64,000 nucleotides of DNA. It comes from Mycobacterium sp. Root135 (lineage in GTDB: Bacteria > Actinomycetota > Actinomycetes > Mycobacteriales > Mycobacteriaceae). Numbering within the stretch: the first letter of the stretch is position 1; every line of letters begins with the position of its first letter. Positions 1-9,055 of the stretch are shown piece after piece. The notes under the pieces were generated by a model. That model saw nothing but the letters and a program-made list of their open reading frames with translations. It was not told the DNA's origin and searched no databases. Position numbers and translations under genes: made by a program. The stretch is from the NCBI RefSeq assembly GCF_001426545.1, contig NZ_LMEZ01000009.1, positions 581,013 to 645,012 on the forward strand. The letters are read 5' to 3'.

Positions 1-2
1 GT

Positions 3-1805
3 GAGCGGGTGGCGCTCGGAGTCCTGTTGGTGACCACGGCGGTGCTGTACCTGTGGAACCTGTCAGTCAACGAGTGGGCCAACGGCTTCTACTCCGCAGC
101 CGTGCAGGCGGGCGCGGAGAACTGGACGGCGATGCTGTTCGGCTCCAGTGACGCGGGAAACGCGATCACCGTCGACAAGACGCCCGCCGCGCTGTGGGTG
201 ATGGACGTCTCGGTCCGGCTCTTCGGGCTCAACTCGTGGAGCGTGTTGGTGCCGCAGGCGCTGGAGGGGGTGGCTGCGGTCGCGCTGCTCTACGCTGCGG
301 TCCGCCGCGCGGCCGGTCCGTCGGCCGCGTTGCTCGCCGGTGCGGTGTTCGCGCTGACACCCGTCGCGGCGCTGATGTTCCGGTTCAACAACCCCGATTC
401 CCTGCTGGTGCTCGCCCTGGTGGCCGCCGCGTACTGCGTGCAACGGGCCTGCGAGCGGGATGCCAACCGCTGGTGGATGATTGGTGCTGGAGCCGCGGTC
501 GGAGTCGGATTCCTGGCCAAGATGATGCAGGCCTTCCTGGTGCTACCCGCGTTCGGTGTGGCGTATGTGATCGCGGCGGCCGTGCCGCTGCGCACGCGGC
601 TGCTCCGGTCGGCCGGCGCCGTGGCGGCAATGGTGGTCAGCGGCGGCTGGTACCTGCTGCTCGTCGAGCTGTGGCCGGCGTCCTCACGCCCGTACATCGG
701 TGGCTCGCAGGACGACAGCATCGTCGAACTGGCCCTGGGCTACAACGGAATAGGCAGGCTCACCGGCGAGGAGACCGGCGGCCTCGGCAACATGAACTTC
801 GACGTCGGCTGGGGCAGGTTGTTCGGCACCTCGATGGGCACCTACAGCGCCTGGCTGATCCCCGCCGCGGTCATCTGTCTCGCCGCCGGGGTGATCATCA
901 CGCGCCGTGCTCCCCGGACCGATCCGGCACGGGTGGGTCTGATCATCTGGGGCGGCTGGCTGGTGGTCACCGCCGTGGTCTTCAGCTACGCCAACGGCAT
1001 CCTGCACCAGTACTACACGGTCGCCCTCGCGCCCGCGATCGGCGGGACCATCGGAATCGGTGCAGTTCTGTTGTGGCGCAAGAGAACCGACGTGCGGACC
1101 GCTGTCGCGATGTCGGGCGCCGTGCTGGTGACGGTCGTCCTCGCCGCGGTTCTGCTTGCCCGTCGCCACGACTGGTTGCCCTGGCTCGGCACGGCCGTCG
1201 CCGTCGCAGGCGTCGCCGCCGCGGTACTGCTTCTGGTCATAGGTCGGCTCCCGCGTCGGGTCGCCAGCGGCGTCGCCGCAATCGCCGTGCTGGCCTGCCT
1301 GGCCGCACCGACCGCCTACGCGCTTGCCACGGCCGCCACCCCGCACTCCGGGGCGATCCCGTCGGTCGGGCCGGCGCGAGCCCACGGTTCGTTCGGCGGT
1401 CCAGGGGGTCCCGGCGCTGGCTTCCTCGACATTCCCAAGCCAGGACCGGGGCTGACGGCTCTGCTGTCCGACGGCGCCGACGGTTTCCGGTGGACGGCCG
1501 CCGTCGTGGGGTCGAGCAACGCAGCGGGCTACCAGCTGACCGCCGATGCTCCGGTCATGGCCGTCGGAGGGTTCAACGGCACCGATCCCGCCCCGACGCT
1601 CGGCGAGTTCCAGGACGATGTCGCCGACGGTCGAATTCATTACTTCATCAAGGCGCACTCGATGTTCGGCATGCCGGTGGGACGCGGCACGACCGGCAGC
1701 CGCGAGGCCGCCGACATTGGCGAATGGGTCGAGGCGCACTACTCACCGATGACTGTCGACGGCGTCGTCCTCTACGACCTGACCGAGGTGCCCAATCACT
1801 CATAG
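3..1805 (+). CDS. GT39-family membrane glycosyltransferase (5' end outside window)
   Basis: The frame is open to the window edge, so the true N-terminus lies upstream; an in-frame GTG at 9 is probably internal. About 600 residues are visible. An N-terminal half with many hydrophobic helices carries the conserved GT39 block (WANGFYSAAVQAG, then DAGNAITVDKTPAALW), and a soluble C-terminal domain has GGFNGTDPAPTLGEFQ. GT39/ArnT-PMT enzymes move a sugar from a polyprenyl-phosphate donor to an acceptor on the outer face of the membrane. The closest relative in the window is the gene at 3168-5075, which matches block for block; relative to that paralogue about 30 N-terminal residues are missing here. 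A GT2 gene 55 bp downstream could supply the lipid-linked sugar. Donor and acceptor cannot be read from sequence. Confidence 0.85.
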   Translation, partial: ERVALGVLLVTTAVLYLWNLSVNEWANGFYSAAVQAGAENWTAMLFGSSDAGNAITVDKTPAALWVMDVSVRLFGLNSWSVLVPQALEGVAAVALLYAAVRRAAGPSAALLAGAVFALTPVAALMFRFNNPDSLLVLALVAAAYCVQRACERDANRWWMIGAGAAVGVGFLAKMMQAFLVLPAFGVAYVIAAAVPLRTRLLRSAGAVAAMVVSGGWYLLLVELWPASSRPYIGGSQDDSIVELALGYNGIGRLTGEETGGLGNMNFDVGWGRLFGTSMGTYSAWLIPAAVICLAAGVIITRRAPRTDPARVGLIIWGGWLVVTAVVFSYANGILHQYYTVALAPAIGGTIGIGAVLLWRKRTDVRTAVAMSGAVLVTVVLAAVLLARRHDWLPWLGTAVAVAGVAAAVLLLVIGRLPRRVASGVAAIAVLACLAAPTAYALATAATPHSGAIPSVGPARAHGSFGGPGGPGAGFLDIPKPGPGLTALLSDGADGFRWTAAVVGSSNAAGYQLTADAPVMAVGGFNGTDPAPTLGEFQDDVADGRIHYFIKAHSMFGMPVGRGTTGSREAADIGEWVEAHYSPMTVDGVVLYDLTEVPNHS

Positions 1806-1860
1806 CCGACGCATAGCTTGCGCAAACAGTCACCACGAGCAGCCGAACGACGATGGAGAC

Positions 1861-3141
1861 ATGACGGACATTCAGGAAGCCGACCTCACGGAGGTCGCGA
1901 TGGTTCCCAGGGCCACGGCGTTCGGATCGCGGCCGAATGCCGCGCAGGAGGCGCGCAGGCTCGGCGTTCCGGTGCTCGACGTGGTGATCCCGGTCTACAA
2001 CGAGGAAGTCGCGCTCGCCGACTCGGTGCGCAGGCTGCACCGCTACCTGAGCGAGAGCTTTCCGTACCAGGTGCGGATCACCATCGCCGACAACGCCAGC
2101 GTCGACCAGACCCCCCGCATCGCCGCGGAGTTGGCCGAGGAGCTCGACGGCGTCCGCGCGGTGCGGTTGGAGGAGAAGGGCCGTGGCCGCGCACTGCACC
2201 AGGTGTGGTCGGAATCCGACGCCATGGTGCTGGCCTACATGGACGTCGACCTGTCGACGGACCTGGCCGCGGTCAGCCCGCTCGTCGCGCCGCTCATCTC
2301 CGGGCACTCGGATCTGTCCATCGGCACCCGGCTCGGCCGCGGGTCACGCGTCGTGCGCGGCCCCAAGCGCGAGTTCATCTCCCGCTGCTACAACCTGATC
2401 CTGAGGTCGACGCTGCACGCCCGGTTCTCCGACGCCCAGTGCGGCTTCAAGGCGATTCGCGCCGACGTCGCGCACCGGTTGCTGCCCCACGTCGCCGACA
2501 CCGGCTGGTTCTTCGACACCGAGCTGCTGGTGCTGGCCGAACGCAGCGGCTTGCGGATCCACGAGGTTCCGGTCGACTGGGTCGACGATCCCGACAGCCG
2601 GGTGGACATCGTCGCGACGGCCACCGCCGACCTCAAGGGCGTCGGCCGGCTGCTGCGCGGCTTCGCCAGTGGCTCGATCCCGGTGAATGCCATTGCGGCG
2701 CAACTGGCTCCGTCGCAGTCGTCGGCAGCCGCACCGAACTCGCTGTTCCGCCAGGTGGTGCGGTTCGGTGCCGTCGGCGTGCTGTCGACCGTGGCCTACC
2801 TTCTGTTGTTCATGGTGCTGCATCCGTTGATCGGCGCCCAGGTGGCGAACTTCGTGGCACTGCTGGTGACGGCAATCGCCAACACCGCGGCCAACCGCAA
2901 GTTCACGTTCGGCGTGACAAGCAGCGCGACGAAGGCGGCCAGACACCACGTCGAGGGGCTCATCGTCTTCGGCATCGCCCTGGCGATCACCAGCGGTGCG
3001 TTGGCAGGCCTGCACGCCTTCGTCGACCAACCGCACCGCATGCTCGAACTCTCCGTGCTGGTGCTGGCCAATTTGTTGGCCACCGCCGTCCGCTTCGTCC
3101 TGTTGCGCGGCTGGGTGTTTCACCCCCGCCGATCGCACTGA
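1861..3141 (+). CDS. GT2 glycosyltransferase fused to a GtrA membrane domain
   Basis: This 426-residue protein has two parts. Residues ~38-270 are a GT-A fold GT2 domain of the dolichyl/polyprenyl-phosphate glycosyltransferase type, with DVVIPVYNEE at ~40, an ADNASVDQT segment and the metal-binding YMDVD at ~126-130. Residues ~293-420 are a GtrA-like domain with about four membrane helices. The GT2 part is expected to charge polyprenyl phosphate with a sugar from a nucleotide sugar, and GtrA proteins are associated with flipping or anchoring such products. Placement between two GT39 genes fits a route in which this protein makes the lipid-linked sugar and the GT39 enzymes use it outside. The ATG has GGAG four bases upstream. 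Confidence 0.88.
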   Translation: MTDIQEADLTEVAMVPRATAFGSRPNAAQEARRLGVPVLDVVIPVYNEEVALADSVRRLHRYLSESFPYQVRITIADNASVDQTPRIAAELAEELDGVRAVRLEEKGRGRALHQVWSESDAMVLAYMDVDLSTDLAAVSPLVAPLISGHSDLSIGTRLGRGSRVVRGPKREFISRCYNLILRSTLHARFSDAQCGFKAIRADVAHRLLPHVADTGWFFDTELLVLAERSGLRIHEVPVDWVDDPDSRVDIVATATADLKGVGRLLRGFASGSIPVNAIAAQLAPSQSSAAAPNSLFRQVVRFGAVGVLSTVAYLLLFMVLHPLIGAQVANFVALLVTAIANTAANRKFTFGVTSSATKAARHHVEGLIVFGIALAITSGALAGLHAFVDQPHRMLELSVLVLANLLATAVRFVLLRGWVFHPRRSH

Positions 3142-3167
3142 CCCCTACCGACAACGAGGATTTCACC

Positions 3168-5075
3168 GTGACACTCACTGCCGAAGACGTCCAACCGGAC
3201 GCCGTCGTCGACGAACCGGCCCCCGCCGATCCGCGCTGGACGCGTCCCGCGTTCTGGGCGCTGCTGGTGGGCACCGGCGTGCTCTACCTCTGGGGCCTTG
3301 GCTCGTCGGGCTGGGCCAACAGTTACTACGCCGCCGCCGCCCAAGCCGGCACCCAGGACTGGAAGGCGTTGCTGTTCGGCTCGATGGACGCCGGCAATTC
3401 GATAACCGTGGACAAGCCACCCGCCGCGATGTGGGTAATGGGCTTGTCCGGCAGGCTGTTCGGCTTCAACGAGTTCACCATGCTGCTGCCAGAGGCGTTG
3501 ATGGGCGTCGGCGCCGTGGCGATGCTGTACCTCACCGTGAAGCGCACCAGCGGGCCGTCCGCAGGCCTGATCGCCGGTCTGGTGCTGGCGCTGACACCGG
3601 TGGCGACGCTGATGTTCCGCTACAACAATCCCGACGCGCTGCTGGTGCTGCTGCTGATCGTCGCGGCGTACTGCACGGTGCGCGCCGTCGAGGCGGACAC
3701 CGCACGCCGGATGACGATGTGGATGGCGTGGACGGGGTGCGCGGTCGGCTTCGCGTTCCTGACGAAGATGCTGCAGGCCTTCCTCGTCGTGCCGGGCCTG
3801 GCGGTGGCCGTGCTGGTCGCGGCGCCGTTCGGGGTGTGGAAGCGGCTGGGCGCGTTGCTCGTCGGCGGTGCAACGATGATCGTGTCGGCCGGCTGGTACA
3901 TCGCGATGGTCAGCGTGTGGCCCGCCGAATCGCGGCCGTACATTGCCGGGTCGACCGACAACAGCCTGCTGCAGTTGGCCTTTGGCTACAACGGCATCGA
4001 ACGCATCGCAGGCAACGAGGGTGGCGGTCCCGGCGGGGGAGGCCCCGGACCGGGTCACGACTTCGGTGGCGGCGGCATGAACTTGTTCTTCGGCGGCGAC
4101 CCCGGCATCGGCCGACTGTTCGGCGCTTCGATGGGTGTGGAGGCGTCGTGGCTGTTGCCCGCTGCGCTCATCGGATTGGTCGCGGGACTCTGGCTCACCC
4201 TGCGGACGCCGCGGACTGACCGGGCCCGGGCCGGCCTGTTGCTCTGGGGCGGTTGGCTTCTGGTGACCGGTGTCGTGTTCAGCTTCATGGCGGGCACCGT
4301 GCATCCGTACTACAACGTCGCGCTCGCACCCGCGGTCGCCGCGTTGGTGGGCATCGCCGTCGCGCAGTTGGTGGCCCGTCGTGAATCGTGGCTTCCCCGC
4401 GGCGTTCTCGCGGTGATGCTGCTGGCTACCGGCGTGTGGTCCTTCGTGCTGCTGAACCGGAGTCCCGAATGGTGGCCGGCAATCCGCTGGGCCGTGCTCG
4501 TCGGTTCGGTGGTGTTGGCGCTGCTGCTCGTCGTCCGGGCACACCGTCTCGGCAAGGCCACCGTGGCGGTCGTCGCGGCGACGGTCGTCGTCGGCCTCGG
4601 TGGTCCTGCGGCGTTCTCGATCTACAACGCGGCCAGCGCGCACAACGGTCCCGGCACGATGTCGGGCCCGCAGAAGGCCGGTGGCTTCGGCTTCGGCGGC
4701 CCCGGCAAGGGCGGCCCCGGCATGCCGGGACGCGCCGACGGCCCGCAGTTGGAGGCGCTGCTCAAGAGTGCGGACAATCGTTGGGCGGCAGCGGGTATCG
4801 GTTCAATGTCGGTGAGCGATCTGGAGCTCAAGACCGGCACGTCGCTGATGTCCATCGGCGGGTTCGCCGGCGGCGACCCGTCACCCACGCTGGCGCAGTT
4901 CCAGCAGTACGTCGCCGACGGCCAGGTGCGGTACTTCCTGGCCGACTCGGGCCGTGGCGGACCCTTCGGGCATCGCGCCGGCGCGGCTGCGGACATCACC
5001 GCGTGGGTCGAGAAGACGTTCACCAAGACCGAAGTCGACGGTGCGACGGTGTACGACCTGCAATCACCGGCATAA
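3168..5075 (+). CDS. GT39-family membrane glycosyltransferase
   Basis: A 635-residue polytopic membrane protein paralogous to the first gene of the window. I chose GTG 3168 because AGGA lies 7 bases upstream and the preceding gene stops at 3141; the frame is open further upstream but only in antiphase to the GT2 gene. After a ~27-residue polar N-terminus comes the GT39 membrane domain (WANSYYAAAAQAG, DAGNSITVDKPPAAMW). A Gly/Pro-rich loop at ~285-310 (GGGPGPGHDFGGGG) is absent from the shorter paralogue. A soluble C-terminal domain has GGFAGGDPSPTLAQFQ. It is likely an extracytoplasmic sugar transferase using a polyprenyl-phosphate sugar; the acceptor is unknown. Confidence 0.87.
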   Translation: MTLTAEDVQPDAVVDEPAPADPRWTRPAFWALLVGTGVLYLWGLGSSGWANSYYAAAAQAGTQDWKALLFGSMDAGNSITVDKPPAAMWVMGLSGRLFGFNEFTMLLPEALMGVGAVAMLYLTVKRTSGPSAGLIAGLVLALTPVATLMFRYNNPDALLVLLLIVAAYCTVRAVEADTARRMTMWMAWTGCAVGFAFLTKMLQAFLVVPGLAVAVLVAAPFGVWKRLGALLVGGATMIVSAGWYIAMVSVWPAESRPYIAGSTDNSLLQLAFGYNGIERIAGNEGGGPGGGGPGPGHDFGGGGMNLFFGGDPGIGRLFGASMGVEASWLLPAALIGLVAGLWLTLRTPRTDRARAGLLLWGGWLLVTGVVFSFMAGTVHPYYNVALAPAVAALVGIAVAQLVARRESWLPRGVLAVMLLATGVWSFVLLNRSPEWWPAIRWAVLVGSVVLALLLVVRAHRLGKATVAVVAATVVVGLGGPAAFSIYNAASAHNGPGTMSGPQKAGGFGFGGPGKGGPGMPGRADGPQLEALLKSADNRWAAAGIGSMSVSDLELKTGTSLMSIGGFAGGDPSPTLAQFQQYVADGQVRYFLADSGRGGPFGHRAGAAADITAWVEKTFTKTEVDGATVYDLQSPA

Positions 5076-5092
5076 GGCCGCTTGGTTCTCGC

Positions 5093-5151
5093 CGACTGTG
5101 TGGCCTTCCGTCGACTAATTGCCGAATTCTCGACGGAAGGGCCCACAGTCG
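5093..5151. terminator. Long hairpin between convergent genes
   Basis: Arms CGACTGTG + CCTTCCGTCGA (5093-5114) and TCGACGGAAGG + CACAGTCG (5130-5151) form an almost perfect stem of about 20 bp around a ~15-base loop. It lies 17 bases after the GT39 stop and 3 bases before the stop of the convergent gene, so it can end transcription from both sides. There is no U-tract, which is usual in mycobacteria. Confidence 0.7.
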
Positions 5152-5154
5152 ACG

Positions 5155-6009
5155 CTAGATCGGGCACCCCGCGGCGCGCAGACATGCCACCACCCGCGCG
5201 AGCACCACGTCGGGGCGGTCGAGCATCTCTGCGCTGATCCTGATGACTCTCCAGCCCATCGCCTCCAGGATCGCGATGCGGTCGATGTCCCACGACCGCT
5301 GGCGGCGATCCGTCCAATGTTGGACGCCGTCGTACTCGACCGCCACCAGCCACTGACGCCACCCCATGTCCAATCGAATGAACGGCGCGCCGTATTGGTC
5401 GCGAACTTCGATCTGGGTCTCGGGTGCAGGTAGGCCAACCCGGCGCAGCAGCAGACGCACCCGAGATTCCTGTGGTGACTCGGCTCCGCCGTCGGCAAGG
5501 TCCATGACGGCGCACAACTTCCGCACGCCGCGATGGCCTGGCCTGGCCTCGGCCACGGCAAGGACGTCCGCGGGCTTCAGTCGAGTGGCGTTCATCAGGG
5601 CGTCGATTATCGGAATGGCGTGGTCGACGTCGAGCGTCCGGCCGATGTCGAAAGCGGTGCGGGCCGGGGTCGTGCACCGCATGCCGCGGACCACGCAGGT
5701 CTCGGCAGGGGACAGGCTCCATGTGTGCAGCTTCAAGTTCGCAGGCCCGTGCCGGTCCTCTCGGATCAACTCGGCGGGCTCCTGCCCGTCGAGCCACTTG
5801 GTACCGAGCACGGCTGCAGCCGACATTCTGGCGAGGACCGCGTCGCCGCCGGACCACAACCAGGCGGCGCGAGCGCGCGACTGCGCCGTCAGGACCGTCT
5901 CCTTCGGCACGTAGACGTTCCAGTGGACGGCACGGTATGCGGTGCGGAGTTGGTAGTCGGTGACCAGACCGCGTCGTACCGCATCGCCACCGAGAAAGGG
6001 TGCCTCCAT
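5155..6009 (-). CDS. DUF559-type endonuclease-fold protein with AbiEi-like N-terminus
   Basis: A 284-residue protein from ATG 6009 (a GTG at 6018 is also possible). The first ~60 residues look like the winged-helix antitoxin/AbiEi segment (GGDAVRRGLVTDYQLR). The last ~100 residues are DUF559, related to the very-short-patch-repair endonuclease fold, with the pattern IRLDMGW, VAVEYDGVQHW and WRVIRISAEML; the Asp and Glu of this pattern are candidate metal ligands. Many actinobacteria carry several orphan copies, and their function is not established. No partner toxin, methylase or restriction gene is adjacent, so I see no defence island here. Confidence 0.75.
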   Translation of the reverse strand: MEAPFLGGDAVRRGLVTDYQLRTAYRAVHWNVYVPKETVLTAQSRARAAWLWSGGDAVLARMSAAAVLGTKWLDGQEPAELIREDRHGPANLKLHTWSLSPAETCVVRGMRCTTPARTAFDIGRTLDVDHAIPIIDALMNATRLKPADVLAVAEARPGHRGVRKLCAVMDLADGGAESPQESRVRLLLRRVGLPAPETQIEVRDQYGAPFIRLDMGWRQWLVAVEYDGVQHWTDRRQRSWDIDRIAILEAMGWRVIRISAEMLDRPDVVLARVVACLRAAGCPI

Positions 6010-6069
6010 GCCCCGCACTCTTGCGGACCTACGGAATGCCCGCCGAAACCATCCACAGGCCGCCCGGCG

Positions 6070-7308
6070 TCAGGACAGGAAGCGCTCGGCGTACGGCGCG
6101 AACCGCTCGCGAACGTTCGACTCGTCGAGCCCGAACATCTCACACGACGTCGCCACCCGGCCCAGCCGATTGCGTTGGTGCCCAGCCAGATACTCCGTCA
6201 TCGCGGCCCGCGCGACGTCGGTCACCGGCTCACCGGCCAGGTCGTAGATCCGTTCGGTGACGCCGAGTTCGTCGGCCATGAAGTCGTCGAAGCGCACGTC
6301 GACCGAGCGGTCGGGTCCGATGGTGTCGCGGTCGCGCAGGAACACCGACAGCATCGACTCGAGCCGGTCGACCCATGACGCCGCAATGCGTTCGACGGGC
6401 ACCCGGCTGCGGTGCATGCGTGCCGAGTAGGTCACCATCGCGATCATCGACAGCACCACCGGCAGGGGATCGCGGTGCGTGCACACCACGACGGCGCCGG
6501 GAAACACCCTGTCCAACACCGTCAGTTGCTCGAGGTGCTGCGGCGACTTGAGTAGCCACCGCCGCCCGCCGCGCAGGAACTGCAGCGCCTTGAGTTGGGT
6601 GGCCAGGTATTCGTAGTGCGGTGTCTGGTCGTGCGACAGGTAGTGGTCGCGCCAGCGCGGCGCGTCGCAGAGAGTCTCCATCAGCATCGTGGAGACGTCG
6701 TTGGCGAGCAGCTGGATCTCTTCGTGCACGTGGTCGGTGGTCATCTCGTGCATGAGGGGGAAGTGCGGCATGACGAGGTTCATCACCTCGACGGCCATGT
6801 CCATTCGGCTCCGCCGCGGGTCAGGCTCGATGCCGGCCTCGGACGCCAACGGAAAGGGTTCCACGCCTTCCCAATACGGCAACGTCCGGAAGGTCGGGCC
6901 GGCTCCCAGCAGGTTGTGCAGATGCGTCGTCCCCGTGCGGGGGAGTCCCACGATGACGACGGGTGGTTCCAACTCGACGTCGTGGATCTCGGGGTGCCTG
7001 GTCAGCAGATCGGTCAGCAGCAACCGGTTCTTCAGCACCTGCAGCAACTGACCGTGGAAGTTGACCACGCCCACGTCGGTGAGGCCGTCGACGTCGCGGA
7101 CGTCGGCAAGGTAGAGCGCGAGCCGCTCCCGGTAGTCGTCGGCGCCGAAGTCGTCGAGTCCGGTGTCGGCGATCGCTCTGGAGTGCAACGCATCCGAGTC
7201 GAGGGGGCAGTCGGGCGACAGGGACGCGATCATGGCGCGCAGCTGATCGGCCTCGGGGGTGAATCGCGGCTCGGCGAGGTCGTCGAAATGGACTGTGGCG
7301 TCGGTCAC
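6070..7308 (-). CDS. Sulfotransferase family protein (PAPS-dependent type)
   Basis: A 412-residue protein starting at GTG 7308. VVIVGLPRTGTTHL at ~residues 117-130 is the 5'-phosphosulfate loop of PAPS-dependent sulfotransferases, followed by the core of the large mycobacterial Stf-like family. It would transfer sulfate from PAPS to a lipid, sugar or phenolic acceptor; the substrate is not readable. It is divergent from a TetR gene with only 28 bases between the starts, and sits 1.8 kb from cysD-cysNC-cysQ, which make and recycle PAPS. The minus strand has TAACAT 8 bases before the GTG, so translation is probably leaderless. Confidence 0.85.
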   Translation of the reverse strand: MTDATVHFDDLAEPRFTPEADQLRAMIASLSPDCPLDSDALHSRAIADTGLDDFGADDYRERLALYLADVRDVDGLTDVGVVNFHGQLLQVLKNRLLLTDLLTRHPEIHDVELEPPVVIVGLPRTGTTHLHNLLGAGPTFRTLPYWEGVEPFPLASEAGIEPDPRRSRMDMAVEVMNLVMPHFPLMHEMTTDHVHEEIQLLANDVSTMLMETLCDAPRWRDHYLSHDQTPHYEYLATQLKALQFLRGGRRWLLKSPQHLEQLTVLDRVFPGAVVVCTHRDPLPVVLSMIAMVTYSARMHRSRVPVERIAASWVDRLESMLSVFLRDRDTIGPDRSVDVRFDDFMADELGVTERIYDLAGEPVTDVARAAMTEYLAGHQRNRLGRVATSCEMFGLDESNVRERFAPYAERFLS

Positions 7309-7336
7309 ACCGACTTATGTTACTGTGAGTTCCGTA
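7309..7336. promoter_or_regulatory. Divergent promoter/operator, sulfotransferase and TetR genes
   Basis: Only 28 bases separate the two starts. The minus-strand -10 TAACAT and plus-strand TATGTT/TACTGT overlap, and an imperfect dyad GTTAC-N9-CCGTAAT-type arrangement (TTAC ... GTAA) spans them. A TetR dimer bound here would block both genes. The dyad is short, so the operator call is an inference. Confidence 0.45.
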
Positions 7337-7912
7337 ATGACGACGGACTTTGGCCGACCTCGCGACCCGCGCATCGTCGGGGCCGTGCTCGAGGCCACGG
7401 TGGCGCTGCTCGGGGAGACGGGCTACGCCGAGCTGTCGGTGGACGCGATCGCCAAACGGGCGGGCACCAGCAAGCCGGCCATCTATCGGCGCTGGCCCAG
7501 CAAGGCGCACCTGGTCCACGAGGCGGTCTTCCCGATCGGCGAGGCCACCGAACTACCGGACACCGGATCCCTGGCTGGCGACGTCCGCGCCATGGTCCGG
7601 CGCAGCGCCGACGTGCTGACCACCCCCGCGGCCGGGGCCGCGCTCACCGGACTGGTCGGCGAGCTCGCTGCCGATCCGACTCTGCATACCGCTCTGCTGC
7701 AACGCTTCTCGGGAATCCTGTCCCAGGGCCTCGCTGACCGGCTCGCCGACGCCGTCGCGCGAGGTGAAGTCCGGCCGGACGCCTCGGCGGACGAACTCGT
7801 CGAAGCCGTCGCCGGCATCACCTTCTTCGCGCTGCTCACCCATGGGCCTGCGCTCGACGACGCATGGGTGGACAGAACCGCCACCCTCATCACGAGAGGC
7901 ATCAGCACATGA
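7337..7912 (+). CDS. TetR/AcrR family transcriptional regulator
   Basis: A 191-residue protein. The helix-turn-helix is in the first ~60 residues (LSVDAIAKRAGTSKPAIYRRW), followed by a C-terminal all-helical ligand-binding domain of the TetR_C type. ATG 7337 is preferred; in-frame GTG 7325 is a possible leaderless alternative, and the frame further upstream runs into the divergent gene. Its stop overlaps the start of the DUF1214 gene (ATGA), so the two are co-transcribed. It probably represses itself and the divergent sulfotransferase; the ligand is unknown. Confidence 0.88.
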   Translation: MTTDFGRPRDPRIVGAVLEATVALLGETGYAELSVDAIAKRAGTSKPAIYRRWPSKAHLVHEAVFPIGEATELPDTGSLAGDVRAMVRRSADVLTTPAAGAALTGLVGELAADPTLHTALLQRFSGILSQGLADRLADAVARGEVRPDASADELVEAVAGITFFALLTHGPALDDAWVDRTATLITRGIST

Positions 7913-9015
7913 CCGCACACGAGTCGACCACCGCCTGGCGCGAACTCTTGGACACGCTGGGCGGTCTCGACGCCTCGTTCATCACCGGCGACCGCGCCGT
8001 CACCGACGACCGGCACGTCGCCGACGGGTACCGCATGCTGGCGACGACGCTCGGCGTCGCGTTCGACACCTATCTGTTCGCCGACCCAAGTCGACCCAAG
8101 TGGGTGGAGCTCAACACGCCGGTGCGGTCCGACCGTCGATGGGGCGGTGACAACACCGACGCCTACTACCTCATGTGCCCGGTCGACCCGACCCGGCGCT
8201 ACCGAATCAGCGGCAATCGTGGTGACAGCGTGTACTTCTCGGTGACCGCCTACAACGAGCCGTCGCCCGGCGCCTGGTCGGACCGGATCGTCGCGCTGGT
8301 CCGTGACGACGAGCTCGACTTGGACGCCGACGGAAACTTCTCCTTCGAGATCGGGCCGACGCCAGACGCGGCGGTGTTGATGACGCGTGACTATCAGGCC
8401 GACCCGCGGACCGGCCGACCCGTCGAGTGGCGCATCGAGGCACTCGACGAACCCGACCGGTTCCGTCACGGCGACGCCGAAACCGCGGCGGCGCTGCGGG
8501 CCAGTGCCGCCTGGATGCGGACGATGTTCGCGATCGTTCCGCTGGCCGTTGGCATGCGGAACGACGACGCCCGCAGTCTCGGACACGAAACGGCCCATTC
8601 GGCCAACGAATTCGCTGAGCCTTATCAGGTGCTCGACGCCAACTTCGGGTGGTCTGCCCGCGATTCCTGCTACTCGTACGGCAGCTTCGTGCTTGCCGAC
8701 GACGAGGCGCTGGTGATCACCCATCGGCCACCTGCCTGCCGGTTCTGGAATCTGGTGGTGTGGAACCGATTCATGGCCACCCCCGGGGTGGCCGACGCGC
8801 GCAGTTCTATCAACGGCCACACCGCGGTGCCCAACGCGGACGGTTCGGTCACGATAGTGCTGTCCAAGGGTGTGACGGCTCATCCGAACTCGCTGACCAC
8901 CCTCGACTACCCGCTCGGCAACCTGGCGTTCCGGTGGTTCCTGGTGGACGGGGTGCCGGCGCGGCCGGAGGCGCGCCTGGTCAAGGCGTCGGACGCGCCG
9001 ACGACGGTCGACTAA
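7909..9015 (+). CDS. DUF1214 domain protein
   Basis: A 368-residue protein starting at the ATG inside the TetR stop. The C-terminal ~120 residues (RPPACRFWNLVVWNRF, then GSVTIVLSKG, and LGNLAFRWFLVDG) match DUF1214, a beta-rich domain of unknown function often paired with DUF1254. The N-terminal part (SVYFSVTAYNEPSP) belongs to the same architecture seen in actinobacterial homologues. No signal peptide is visible, so it is likely cytoplasmic. Co-transcription with a TetR gene suggests a small inducible response. No enzymatic motif is recognisable. Confidence 0.8.
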   Translation: MTAHESTTAWRELLDTLGGLDASFITGDRAVTDDRHVADGYRMLATTLGVAFDTYLFADPSRPKWVELNTPVRSDRRWGGDNTDAYYLMCPVDPTRRYRISGNRGDSVYFSVTAYNEPSPGAWSDRIVALVRDDELDLDADGNFSFEIGPTPDAAVLMTRDYQADPRTGRPVEWRIEALDEPDRFRHGDAETAAALRASAAWMRTMFAIVPLAVGMRNDDARSLGHETAHSANEFAEPYQVLDANFGWSARDSCYSYGSFVLADDEALVITHRPPACRFWNLVVWNRFMATPGVADARSSINGHTAVPNADGSVTIVLSKGVTAHPNSLTTLDYPLGNLAFRWFLVDGVPARPEARLVKASDAPTTVD

Positions 9016-9018
9016 TCG

Positions 9019-9048
9019 TTGACATGCCCCGCGACCGCCGGTTACATT
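9019..9048 (+). promoter_or_regulatory. Promoter of the cysD operon
   Basis: Perfect -35 TTGACA (9019-9024), an 18-base spacer and -10 TACATT (9043-9048) match the mycobacterial SigA consensus. The predicted transcript start, 7-8 bases downstream, falls at the ATG of the 15-codon leader ORF at 9056. Confidence 0.75.
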
Positions 9049-9055
9049 CCTGGGC

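Noticed and set aside
1818..3167. Open frame running upstream of the second GT39 gene
   Set aside because: It lies in antiphase over the GT2-GtrA gene, has Arg/Gly-rich shadow composition, and the GT39 family N-terminus plus a ribosome site begin at 3168.
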